The notes below the pieces were generated by a model. The model was not told where the DNA came from. It did no database searches and saw nothing but the letters and a program-made list of their open reading frames with translations. A DNA stretch of 64,000 nt from Macrocybe gigantea (Eukaryota > Basidiomycota > Agaricomycetes > Agaricales > Callistosporiaceae): assembly GCA_011319805.1 (NCBI GenBank), contig SJRY01000275.1, positions 248,001 through 312,000 of the forward strand, given 5' to 3'. Shown here piece by piece: positions 35,203-49,221 of this stretch. The translations under genes and the position numbers were made by a program. The first letter of the stretch is position 1. Each line of letters begins with the position of its first letter.

Positions 35203-37581
35203 ATGTATCATGGGGTGTTTCTGTTTTCTTGTCTCGCGTTCGTGAGCATCGCGTTATCCGGTGCCCGCGCCGTTGAATTCCCGCCCAAGATATATGGCGT
35301 GAACCTGGGCTCATGGTGCGCGTCCTAAATCGTCTTCGCCTTCGTGCTTGCATCTTAGTGTCCGACAAAGGCTGCTGGTGGAACCGTGGATGCTTCCCGA
35401 GGGTGCGTCTTTTCTGAAGCATCGCATGTTACTTGTCATTTGCTGACGTGCCCCGACACCGCATAGAATGGGTCGCTATGGGCGGTGAGAAATGCAGCGA
35501 TTGCTCTCAATGCATCGCCTCGGAATTGTAAGTGTCACCCTCCGTCTACTCGGACACTCCGCCTGATCTGAACCGATCAGCGCATTCGCCAAGGCATACC
35601 CAGATACGGTGGACCAGAAGTTCCGCGAACACTGGTACATAAAACGATCCTTCACTAGAAGCCGTGAACTCTGAGCGCATATATCTGGATAGGGAGACAT
35701 GGTTTACCCAAGACGACGTCAATCATCTCGCCGACCTAGGTATCAACACTGTCCGGATCCCGGTACGCGTTACAGTATGGCTGGATGTGTGCACATTTTT
35801 ATTCTGACATCGTGTATTACCTCCAGCTCGGCTATTGGATTGTTGAACCATTAGTGGATAGGAGGACCGAATTTTATCCCCGGGGCGGCATTCTTCAGCT
35901 CGTCAGTTTTTTTTTTTTTTTTTTTTTTTTTAAATCGCCTGTTCCCTGAGTGTCTGACTAATATCTCACAGCGACGCGGTTTGAAGCAGCTCAAAGATGC
36001 CGGAATAGTCGCAATCCTAGACCACCATGGTCTTCCTGGCGTGCAGAGCCCCAACCAAATGTTTACCGGGAGGTTATTGCTCAACCGCATACACCTACCG
36101 TCAAACTGCAGTCGCTGACGAGAATTGAACATCAGGTGTACAAGTGATGTGCAATTCTACGTAAGACACCATGATCAGAAGTTCAGACTTCATGCTTAGC
36201 CATTTCGTTCAGACTCCGTACAATTATGGCCGAGCGCTTATCTGGACGGTGGTCATGACTACGCTCACTCATCTCGACCCGGTGTTTAGCAGCGTTGTTG
36301 CTATCCAAGCCGTCAATGAGCCGATTATGGATGCAAATCAGACGCCAGGTTATGGACAATGTGGGTTTTCGCCTCCAATTTGGATGAATATGTATCGTCA
36401 CCAACATCGATCTCCTCCTTTTCCGTTGCAGTCCAAAAAGACTTCGTTCAGACTGTTCGGGCAGTGGAAGCTGCTTTTGGCATCCCAGTCCCTGGTTTCG
36501 AGCCTTCAATGGACATGGAAATCAATAGCGGGAACTTCACGACGACGCTTCAAAATGCTGCAGACTTCCCAAACCTAAGTCCGGAAGTCCGCACTGCTCT
36601 GATCGACTCCATTCCTGTTCTTGCCAAGATCATCATCTCCCAACTCCCTCCGGACGATGTGCTGCACTTCTCCCCCAAGAGTCACAGGGAGCTGATTGTC
36701 ACAAAGTATGTTCGTCATCTTCATCGATCCACATACTGATACTCATATGCACGCACTGAACGTTTCTAGCTTTATGGACATCAACTGGCAGCATAACAAC
36801 CCATCCAATCCTGCCGATGCCGCCATTGGACCTCAAAATTACGACAACCATCTTTATTATTCGTGAGTCGTTTCTACCGCTTACCACAGATTGAAATCAT
36901 GATCGCGATTTCTGTTTGTAGTTTCGGAGTAAGTTCGCTCATTACCGAATCGCTGTCAACAAATAGATCCAACATTTTCAGGGTGTCGCGGATCCAAATG
37001 AAGAGGCCTACCTGTCTTCTATCTGCAGTATGTTTCTTCATTGTCTGCTTGTGTCAGATGAAATGAACGACTTGTGACGCAAATCTAGATTTGAAGCGCA
37101 TCGAAGATGACGCAGCTCTTGGGAATAGTCCTCTCTTCTTCGGAGGTATTTGCGGGGATCTGTCTCTACTATCAACGACTTCCCCTGATAATCGCCCAGA
37201 ATGGGCCTTACCAACGCAGTTCGCAGCCTCAGATGAATTCCTGAACAAATGGGCCGATGCTCAAAAGCTGGCGTATAGTAAAGATGCCGGTTGGATCGTG
37301 AGTTCGACCCGCAGCGGTGTCGCCAAGGTGACCTTTTCCTGACCGAATGTGTGCTCTAGTTCTGGAACTTCAAGATTGAGATTTCCGACAAAGCAGATGA
37401 CTTGGCAAGACAATGGTATGCGGCTTTTGCTTCTGTTCTTTCATTCATTAATTTCGCTCATGTTGCGTCGTGCGTCGTTCTTAGGTCGTACTTTGAAGGA
37501 GTGAGACGAGGTTACCTCACCGAGGACCCTTCGCAAGTCCACGATCCACACGTCTGCGATCAATACATACAGAATCCGTGA
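35203..37581 (+). CDS. GH5 exo-beta-1,3-glucanase-like protein, copy 2
   Basis: Tandem paralogue of the gene at 31888 with matching intron positions. Signal peptide MYHGVFLFSCLAFVSIALSG, then FPPKIYGVNLGSWLLVEPW, GINTVRIPLGYWIVEPLVD, ILDHHGLPGVQSPNQ, the catalytic acid in VVAIQAVNEPIMDA and the nucleophile in FFGEWALPTQF. The nucleophile codon is split by the intron at about 37146-37199. The 7-base exon 36922-36928 is conserved. Short duplicated features such as QKFREHWETWFTQDD align with copy 1. A 25-base T run sits at 35907-35931 in the intron after exon GGILQL. The protein ends CDQYIQNP. No break was found. Predicted role: secreted glucan hydrolase or transglycosylase. Confidence 0.88.
35907..35931 (+). 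repeat. T25 homopolymer in a GH5-2 intron
   Basis: Twenty-five consecutive T directly follow the donor region of the intron after GGILQL. The length is likely unstable and hard to sequence. It serves as an extreme polypyrimidine stretch but lies on the donor side. Confidence 0.8.
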
Positions 37582-38143
37582 CCTCCGGCACGACATTAGG
37601 TCGATCGCTTGTCCACGCTTTCGTTTCTTTCGCCATGCGTTTGCTATGGTCACATTTTTTTTAATTTCATACCTTTGCTTGGTTGATATCTATGCTTTTA
37701 ATCCAGTCCATATCGTTTTAGGGAATATACGAAGTTTTCCCCACAAGGATGTCCGATGGCCGCGTTTTAGTCCAAACTCGCGAGGATACGGGAATAAATC
37801 GCACAACATCGCATGGAATCAACTCATCATGCACACGCGCCTATCAGATTGCCGAGTCCTGTTATTCTCTTCCACAGCTCTCAAATGCCTCGTGAGTCCC
37901 ATAAGCCTATTTTTAGGCTCACCATCATGTTCTCTGTTCATTATGTGTTCCATATGTTGATCCATTGCTGTCATGGGCTTGAGGTCGTACCACATGCCCT
38001 GAATCGAGCATTGCTTCCTATTCTCGCCTCATTTTGGGAGTATAAATAAGTAGCGCGTGCTGCCCACGATCTTTCTGAAACTCCCGTAGAAGAGCTAGTC
38101 TCGCCGCTGGCAAGGAACAAGTCTAGGAAAACCGCAAATAGCA
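37582..38143. promoter_or_regulatory. Intergenic region and promoter of lipase B
   Basis: This is the 3' flank of GH5-2 and the promoter of lipase B; it encodes nothing visible. Confidence 0.45.
38041..38048 (+). promoter_or_regulatory. TATA box of lipase B
   Basis: TATAAATA is 96 bases upstream of the ATG at 38144. It is a full-consensus box for a short-leader gene. Confidence 0.55.
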
Positions 38144-39582
38144 ATGATGCGTGCCTTCGCCTTTGCCTTGACTTCAGTCGTTTCGTTTTCCATTTTGATG
38201 TCGGTCGAGGCCGCACCGTCCCGCCTTGAGGCGCGCCAGAGCATCACGACGCTCACCTCAGCGCAGATCGCGGCCTTTAAGTCGTACACGTTCTTTGCCG
38301 CTGCGGCTTACTGCTCGCCTAGCACAACCTTGACGTGGACGTGTGGTGGTACGTTTCTTCTTCCTTTGGCTAGCTCTTTTTTTTTACCCGGAAGGAGATG
38401 AGCATGGCTGAATTGCGTGTGTCAAAGCCAAGTGTAGTGCGAATTCGGGCTTCATTCCTGTCGCGTCTGGCGGCGACGGGGCGTCGGTGCAGTTCTGTCA
38501 GTCTTGTGATAGCTGCCTCGGGCGCGTTTCTGACTGTGGTGCAGGGTACGTCGGGTTCTCGCCTGCTCAGAACAGCGTCATCGTCGGTCATCAGGGCACG
38601 GACCCGTCGAAAATGTATGCTTTCCTGGTCCTGATTTGAGCATAGACAGTATTTTGTGACGCTTCCACACCTAGCGAAGCGCTCGCGACGGACGTCAACG
38701 CTTTCCTGACGAGCTTGAATCCGTCACTCTTTCCTGGCGTCAGCTCCAGTGTCGAGGCGCACAGCGGATTTGCTGATGAACACGCAAAGTAGGCCTGATG
38801 GAGATCTCTCTGAACGACGAGCGGATGGGTTGACGGGTTGGTTAAGGACGGCTACGCAGGTTCTTGCAGCGGTCCAGCAAGCGATTTCAGCACACCAGGT
38901 GACTCATGTCACTACCGTTGGCCATTCTCTTGGTAAATATCAGTGCTTGCATACCAAAGAAAGAGTCACTGAAGCACAATGTATGTCTCCAGGTGCAGCA
39001 CTTGCATTGCTGGATGGCGTATACCTACCTCTTCATATCAGCGGCGTTTCCTTCAACACGGTTGTCTATGGTCTGCCCAGGGTAACCCTTTTATCTCATT
39101 ACTTCCTCGTTGTTTCAGTTATTGATCCGAGCTTCCATGGACAGGTCGGAAATCAGGCATTTGCTGATTATGTCGATGCCCATCTGCCTTTGACGCATAT
39201 CAATAATAGGCAAGTGTTCTTCTTGTGGAATAAAGAAGTTACTTACAGATGATCAGGGAGGATCCCATACCCATTGTGCCTGGTTAGGTGACAACTCAGC
39301 TTTCAGAAAGTGGAGGACTGACTTGGATTCGGAACAAGGTCGATTCTTGGGCTACCACCATCCCTCCGGGGAAGTCCATATCCAGGATTCAGGTGCATGG
39401 GTTTCGTGCCCAGGTCTGCATCTTTCAACCTTTTCGGGAGGAATGTCGCTTGACATGTGTGATTCCTTCTAGGCCAAGATAACACCAACAGCGCATGCAC
39501 GGTCGGCGACGTTCAAAACATCTTTGAGGGATCGCTTAGTGACCATGAAGGGCCATACGATGGCGTGACGATGGGTTGTTAA
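38144..39582 (+). CDS. Secreted class 3 lipase, paralogue B
   Basis: Alpha/beta-hydrolase lipase, secreted (signal MMRAFAFALTSVVSFSILM), with propeptide-like APSRLEARQ. Nucleophile Ser in TTVGHSLGAALALLDG, acid Asp in REDPIPIVPG, base His in SDHEGPYDG. Conserved cysteine pairs are TWTCG, WVSCPG and NSACTVGD. It lacks the intron that splits the VIVxHQG region in paralogue A. The exon ending NNR (39209) is followed by a GC-AG intron (GCAAGT, 39210-39256), while the paralogues have GT at that position. Everything else closes in phase, ending TMGC and TAA at 39580-39582. It is likely regulated by its own TATA promoter. Substrate chain length is unknown. Confidence 0.9.
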
Positions 39583-40498
39583 ATGGCAGTCGTTCTTCTA
39601 TGTAGGATGTAAAAAAAAGACGGAAATCGGCTTTTTCCAAAGTTATATTGTTATGTATCTTTGTTGACTCACAGATATTGCTCTGATATCTGACCGCCAT
39701 CTCAATCGGCTTTATCCCCGTAATCCCAAACAACAGATGGTCCTTTTCAACGTGTGTAGAGTTTTTCACGACTAGCATCGTGAGCGAACACACGTTCGAA
39801 ATTGGATGCTGGTCGGGCGGTTATAGTCAAGTTCCGACCCGGGCCGGCTGTTTGTCGCTCTGTTTTCTGGCAAGGTTGACTGTTGGTCGCAGCACAAGGA
39901 ACGGAGAAACACCGTGAAATTTGCTTACTACATCGTCAACCTCGCGGTCTCGCATTGGCAGTTGTGGGTAAGTAGAGTTGATTGGCACCATTCAAGAAGG
40001 AGGTTGCCCATATGCATTTCATGTCATGACACCTTGTGGCATCGTTACAACGCGGAACATAGGGTACTCTTCATGGGCTCAGGCGACAGACGGAACAGCA
40101 AGGTCTACCTTGATCTTTGTCACTGGGAATATGCCATCTCAATTACAAAAAATGGCCCAAATGAAAGTGGTGAAGAAGAGACGAGCGCATGATACTTGTA
40201 CCTCCGGATATGCGGCCCACGTCGCAAATTCATTAGCCGCATACTTCTTGGGCTCAATTTTGACCACCAGCATCCTTGGCGGTTGGATCATGCGTCATGA
40301 TCAGCATGGCTTCGGTGACATTTGGAAACGAGGACAAAGACAGGAACAGGAAGGCGACTGAACTAATTGTCCTTCTGCGTCACCCATATTCGTATGTTCA
40401 AGTTGCCTGGGTGATATAAAATGCGAATTCGGGAAGTGATTTAGGCTCAGGATTCCTTGGATTCCTTGACGCGAGGTCTTTTGCTCTCCGCCCGACCA
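39583..40498. other. Intergenic region between lipases B and C
   Basis: There is no gene I can support here. Short frames near 39914-40361 have no family resemblance. The end of the region is the lipase C promoter. Confidence 0.45.
40415..40421 (+). promoter_or_regulatory. TATA box of lipase C
   Basis: TATAAAA lies 84 bases upstream of the ATG at 40499. Spacing resembles that of lipase B, suggesting similar promoter structure. Confidence 0.5.
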
Positions 40499-42013
40499 AT
40501 GGTGACCCCGGGCTTGATCGTATCTGCTCTCGTTGCTGCTGCTTTCGTGCAGGCTGCGCCATCCTTGGAGAGGCGGCAGTCCGTTACGGCTCTCACCTCC
40601 GCGCAGGTTGCAGCGTTCAAGCCCTACAGCTTCTACGCATCCGCCGCCGCCTGCAATCCTGCCAATACGTTGGCCTGGAATGTGGAAGTATGCTGATTTG
40701 CTTGCCATACCAGCTGGCGAGACGATTAATCGCGTCACCTTATCAGCGAATTGCAACGCCAACCCCACTTTCAAACCGGTCGCGTCTGGTGGAGATGGCG
40801 ATGCCACTCAGTTCTGGTACGTTGGATACGATCCCACTTTCCAAGTAAGAAGCCTCCAGCGCTCTTTGCCCCAAAAAAATCCTTATCTAATGGCATTCGC
40901 CGCAATGAAGACTGTCATTGTTGGTTTCCAGGTAAGTAGACTCACGATGCCTATCGTGAATCGCAATATTAAGATGTTTTCCAAGGGAACAGACACTTCT
41001 AAAATGTATGTCTGGCGTATCTGTCGCTTCTTTGAAGCTTCCTGACCAACTTTGTGACAGTCTGCCTCTCGTTACGGATGCAGACTTTTTCTTGACCTCC
41101 CTGGATTCCTCGCTTTTCCCAGGAATCAGCAGCTCCGTCCAGGTTCACAATGGTTTTGGCAATGCTCAAGAACGGTATATCGTGTTGTTGCTCAGAATGC
41201 TGTACTCCTTTCCTCTGATGCGTCTTGATCGTCAGTTCCGCCGCTGCGGTTTTGTCCGCCGTTAATACCGCACTCAGCAGAAACAGCGCAACCAAAGTCA
41301 CAGTCGTTGGCCATTCTTTAGGTATTCAAGGCATTGTTCTTGTTTTATTCTTGCTAACGCCGAGTTTCCATAGGTGGTGCCATCGCCCTCATTTCTTCGG
41401 TGCATTTGAAGTTGCACTTGCCGACGTCGACAGTCATCAGGACGATCACCTACGGAATGCCTAGGGTGTGTTTGTGTTTCCTTGATTCACCTCAAACAGT
41501 GTGATCAATGTCTCGCGACGGTAGGTTGGAAACCAAGAATTTGCGGACTATGTCGACTCCCACCTGGATCTTGCCCACGTCAATAACAAGTGCGTCCAGT
41601 GCTTCGATATAGGACGTTTTTCTGAATCCTTCTCTCAGGGATGACATTGTGCCCATTGTACCTGGTACGAATTCGTGATTGTCGAGAGTTGAACAGCACT
41701 TGACGCTGATGTGCGTTATCAGGCCGTTTCTTGGGATTCCATCACCCCAGAGGAGAAAAGCATATCGTCAATTCTGGCGCCTGGATGGACTGCCCTGGTA
41801 TAGCATTAGTCTTAAACGTCCCAACAGCTTGCTCACTTTCTTACAGGCCAAGATAATACGGACTCACAATGCACGATTGGCTACGTTCCGAACATTTTTT
41901 CTGGCAACCCCAATGACCACTCTGGTAGGTCGACCAGACCGATTTGTTAACAGTCCACAGCTGAGTATGCACTGGCCTAGGACCCTACGATGGCGTTCAC
42001 ATGGGCTGTTAAA
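40499..42013 (+). CDS. Secreted class 3 lipase, paralogue C (one-base break)
   Basis: Third lipase paralogue, same strand as B and about 900 bases downstream. Signal region MVTPGLIVSALVAAAFVQA, propeptide APSLERRQ. Nucleophile Ser in VTVVGHSLGGAIAL, acid Asp in KDDIVPIVPG, base His in PNDHSGPYDGV. At 40679-40681 the first exon reads WNVE where the relatives have a Trp-x-Cys-Gly. One added base restores WNCG and brings the next exon (CNANPTFKPVASGGDG) into phase. Without it the frame ends at the TGA near 40694. The rest is intact: all later phases close and the protein ends VHMGC. It keeps the VIVGFQG intron that B lacks. Functional unless the base loss is real. Confidence 0.82.
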
Positions 42014-42184
42014 TATACTGAGTTACTAAATATGTACCACTATCTGAGGAGAAATGAAGGGTTTCGTGCGATCAGATAAGATAAGATGAGACTGGGTTCG
42101 TTCACGAGATCGGACGCTTTTCGTCTTGGTTCATTCTCCTTGTCCGCCTTCGTCTCTTCTTGTAAGCAGACCTTTATTACAAAC

Positions 42185-43109
42185 ATGTCCGAAATCGTTC
42201 GCGTATTCGTCGTCTCTCCGGATACTCGTTCGGAACGTCGGTTGGAGCTGCATACCACTGTCGAGAAACTCAAGGTCGGGTGGTGTCGATCGTAGCTCGG
42301 TGCTGCAAAGTATTGATATTTTCCCTTTCCTTGTAGAACAATCTTGAGCTGATAACTGGGATACCCGTCGCCAATCAGATCATCTCGTTACTGAACTCTG
42401 AGGCCGATCCTTCCATTATTGCGACGATCGACGATGATACGAAACAGCTGGGATTCTACGGCTTGAGGGACTGGCAGGTCCTCAAGGTCAGCCTTCGACC
42501 GATGGGATAATGTGACATTACACTAATACGGACTCCAAGGTTGAGGACAAGAACCCTTCTGTTTCTTTCACAGGACAGCTGACTGATACATCGCAAGTGG
42601 AGAAGTTTGAATTGTCGCATGAACAATATGAAGAGAGGCAAGGTGTGTGCTACAAGTTTACGATAGTGACGGCCTGATTTTAAGTGTTATCAAACATAGA
42701 CACTGTCTTGGCGTATAAGCAGAGACATAAAATGGGGCGATTCGCACCAAAGGAAGATGTGACCAAGGAAGAACCCGCAACATCAGTGGATATTTTATTG
42801 GGGTCAAGATGCGAAGTAGAGTCTCTAGAGCCAGGTTTGAAGAAGCGAGGTACGGTCCGATTCGTTGGCGAAACGAAATTCGCAAAGGGCGTATGGATCG
42901 GCGTCGAATACGATGAACCATTCGGCAAGAACGATGGATGGTAAGGCGACATTTCTGTTTGGCTACGGCAGGCTTTTGAACCCTCCACAAGCGTGCAAGG
43001 AGAGCGATACTTTTCATGTCGTCCAAATTACGGAGTGTTCGTCCGTCCGGACAAGTTGAAGGTGGGGGACTATCCAGTCGAAGAGATTGACTTGGACGAG
43101 GAGATATAG
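42185..43109 (+). CDS. ALP11: Tubulin-folding cofactor B (CAP-Gly protein)
   Basis: Cofactor that binds alpha-tubulin and acts with cofactor E in tubulin heterodimer assembly and turnover; cytosolic. Five in-phase exons: 42185-42274, 42337-42486, 42540-42642, 42700-42940, 42992-43109, about 233 residues. Residues 1-90 look like the ubiquitin-like N-domain ([37 protein letters not shown]). A short charged linker follows, then a C-terminal CAP-Gly domain: [38 protein letters not shown] and [17 protein letters not shown]. The usual GKNDGS reads GKNDGC here because of the splice junction. The acidic end (IDLDEEI) resembles the EEY/F-type tubulin tails but lacks the terminal aromatic residue. Confidence 0.93.
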
Positions 43110-43496
43110 GCGGCGTGCATGTCTTGCAACGGTCAAACGACACACGTTGGTAGGAGAGATGAACGTTCGGTATCTCCGGTTTCCGAGTTCTCAGCTGTGT
43201 ACTACACTAGTACCATTGCGATGCACGATTATCACCATGATACCAAGTGAAAAGCTGGCACCCGCGTTCTGTCAGCACCGAGTAGGTAGCCCGGGCACTG
43301 ACAAAGCAACGGAGACGAGAACGGCGGCGAAGGTGGAAGAAGGAATGAGAACCCGATTTGGCAGGCGACACGTGTCGGGACATTATTGTCTTTGGCTGTG
43401 TTTGGTCACGTCGCTGGACGCGCGTCCTCTGGCTTCATAAACTCGCATCTGTCTTGCTATTCTTCATCTTCGACCTCCACATCGCATACATTCGCC

Positions 43497-46514
<3,018 letters not shown>

Positions 46515-46899
46515 GCAAACGCGTTTCCTTGTCTTGCTAGTGCATTTCTATCCGTTTCGTTTTTCTTTTTCACCTTTTCACTTGAATGTTAATGTAGCGA
46601 TGAATGAAGATAGAGGCTTGGCTCTTGCTGACTAAAGGAATATAAGGGGTTACATGTATGATATCAGTCTATGAATCATCGCGCACATGTCTCACGGTTA
46701 ATGACCTCTGCTGTGACCCGGCGCGACGCTCAATAGCCTTTCTGACCTGCTCATCCAACCCGCACACTTCTCACTTTGTCTCTCATCCGACCTCGTCGGG
46801 CCCGCCAACGTCGCGGCGTGAGCCTCTGAACAGCATCCACGCGTCTGCCGATCCCGAGCTGCCTAACCACCGCAATATATAGTGAACGAGACGTAGCAC

Positions 46900-48899
46900 A
46901 TGTCGAAGCAACAAATGCAGCAGCTGCATCCGACGAAGCTGTCCAAGGCCTCGCGGTCCCTTTCCGCGACCTCGCTCAAGGAGCGCCTCTCCAAGCTGGC
47001 AGCGACGCCTATTCAGCCTGTCGCTGCCCTCCACGCGAACGTCAAGTCCGGTTTCGTTTCCTTTCTCTCTGTGTGACTGCATATATGCGTCTGTTCTGAC
47101 TTGCCTCTTTCCTTTTTTTTCTTTCCTTCCCCATCTTTCCTTCTTCACGTCTGTGTGTCGAGTTTAGCTTCGTGCCGGCGAAGATACCCAAGAAACGGAG
47201 GCTTCAGACGCTCGCTGTGGCCTTGTGGTCGGTCATGATCGTGATAACTACTGTTGTTTTCCTATTGCTGTGGTGCGTTCATCTCGGATCTTGTCTACCT
47301 TTTTTTTTTTTGGCTGCTAACATATTTTGGTTCTGCTGTCGCCAGCTCTTATCCACCGCTTTGGCCACTTTTGGCGGTATACTTGGTCTGGGCGTGGTTT
47401 TTCGACCAGAGCCCTGAGCGTGGCGGGAGACTCAGTCCGTGGTTCAGGTCGCTGGGTTATTGGAAGTACTTCGCGGACTACTATCCTGCTTCGTATGTGG
47501 TCTTTCGTTCCTCACTTCAATTTTCGCTCTGAACTCAAATCCCTGTCCCAGCTTTCTCAAGGTTCGGGTTTGTCTTTGTTGCGCAATCGCAACCTTGCTA
47601 AACGGATTGCACGAATCATTGCTTGGATTCGTAGGAGGCTGATCTACCAGCTGACCGCCCGTATGTTTTCGGGTATCATCCGCACGGTATGCCCATGTGT
47701 ACTGCACGTTCGAACAGGGACATCTGATACCCTGACTATTCGCAGGAATAATCGGGATGTACGTGCATACACACGTTCTTTGTTCTTCAAACGCCTCCTC
47801 AACGTTCTCTCAGGGGCGCATTGGCCACTTTTGCGACAGAAGGTGACTATCTGCTCCTCACTTTGATTATTTTCTCTAGTCTGACGGATCATGGGTGAAA
47901 TTGTCTACTGGAATTCACAGCCACAGGCTTTTCTGAAGCATTCCCGGGAATCAAACCCCACCTCCTGACGCTTACAACAAACTTTAATATGCCGTTCTAC
48001 CGCGACATCCTGCTGGCCCTGGGAGTCTGCAGCGTGAGCAAGCAGTCGTGCTCAAACATCCTCAAGGCCGGTCCTGGAAATGCCATTACCATCGTCGTGG
48101 GCGGGGCAGCGGAGAGCTTGAGTGCGCGGCCTGGGACGGCAGACCTGACGCTGCGGAAGAGGTATATGCGCGATATCATCCCCCTGATTCAGTTCAGCCA
48201 CCTTGACAAACTGATTTTCAGGCTAGGCTTTATCAAAGTGGCGATACAACACGGGTCAGTTTTACGGTATCTCTACTCTGGTTTTATCGACACTGACTGA
48301 TTTGTACTCTAGCGCCGATCTAGTCCCAGTGTTTTCTTTTGGCGAAAACGATGTTAGCTTCTCACCCCATTTCTTCAGAGTCTCGATTCGACCGCTGACC
48401 TATCCGGCTTTAAGATCTACCAACAAATGCCGAACGAAAAAGGGACGACGGTGTACATGCTCCAAAGAAAATTCCAGTCGATATTCGGATTCACTCTCCC
48501 CCTATTCCATGGAAGGGGATTGCTTAATTGCATGTCTCGTTCTAATAAACTGCGGAGCCACATACTGATCATCTATCAGATAATTTAGGTCTCATGCCGT
48601 ATCGTCGGCGGATAGTGTCAGTCAGTGCGTGTTTTTGTGCGCCCTGGTTCTCTTCTTCGTGGTGACGAAGCTTCTTGTGCATATAGTTGGCAAACCAATA
48701 CATGTGGAGAAGTGCGAAAAGCCTCACATTGATGAGGTAATGCGAATACAGAAGCTTTACATCGACGAACTGACTCGGTACGCGTACTTGACCGCGTCAC
48801 ACTTCTGCTTTTGGCTGAAGTATATCTTTTAGCATTTGGCATACCTACAAAGACGAATTTGCAAAAGCACGTTTGAGAGAACTTAATATAATAGAATGA
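46900..48899 (+). CDS. DGA1: Diacylglycerol acyltransferase type 2
   Basis: ER/lipid-droplet enzyme that joins acyl-CoA to diacylglycerol to make triacylglycerol. Fourteen exons were traced in phase: 46900-47045, 47168-47272, 47346-47492, 47552-47561, 47635-47686, 47746-47758, 47814-47842, 47921-48161, 48222-48254, 48313-48352, one starting near 48413 and ending 48529, 48580-48624, 48687-48777, 48833-48899. Landmarks: hydrophobic TLAVALWSVMIVITTVVFLL, FGYHPHGIIGMGALATFATE (the HPHG catalytic motif), FPGIKPHLLTLTTNFNMPFY, TIVVGGAAESLSARPGT, RLGFIKVAIQHGADLVPVFS and GRGLLNYNLGLMPYRRRIVS. Exons of 10 and 13 bases surround the catalytic exon. The intron at 48530-48579 has a GC donor. No break was found. 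Confidence 0.95.
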
Positions 48900-49221
48900 T
48901 CAAACACTTTCTGGTCACCAAGCAGACTATGCTCCTTTTTTTCCGGTTTCGACGATGTAATTTCACCATTCCATCGTCACTGCAGCTGACAGCTAACCTC
49001 CCGACAATGCATGCTTTTACTCTGTCCTTCGCCTTTCATTTACTTACGCAGCTTTCTAGCTCTTAAAGTACAATCTGGCGGTTGTTGTGTCCTCCCTCCA
49101 TCGTTCACCTTCCTCGTAAGAACGTTTGCATCCAATTCAGTAGTCTCAACGGACAACATTTCAGAACTTTAATAGAACGCTTTTTTGGCAAGGCGCTGAA
49201 GAAGCGAGACTCGAGGGAAGA
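48900..49221. other. Convergent 3' region
   Basis: About 320 bases between the stop of DGAT2 and the stop of the minus-strand synthetase. No gene seen; probably the two overlapping or adjacent terminators. Confidence 0.5.

Noticed and set aside
39914..40361. Possible gene between lipases B and C
   Set aside because: No motif, no supported splice sites, and two overlapping frames of similar quality.
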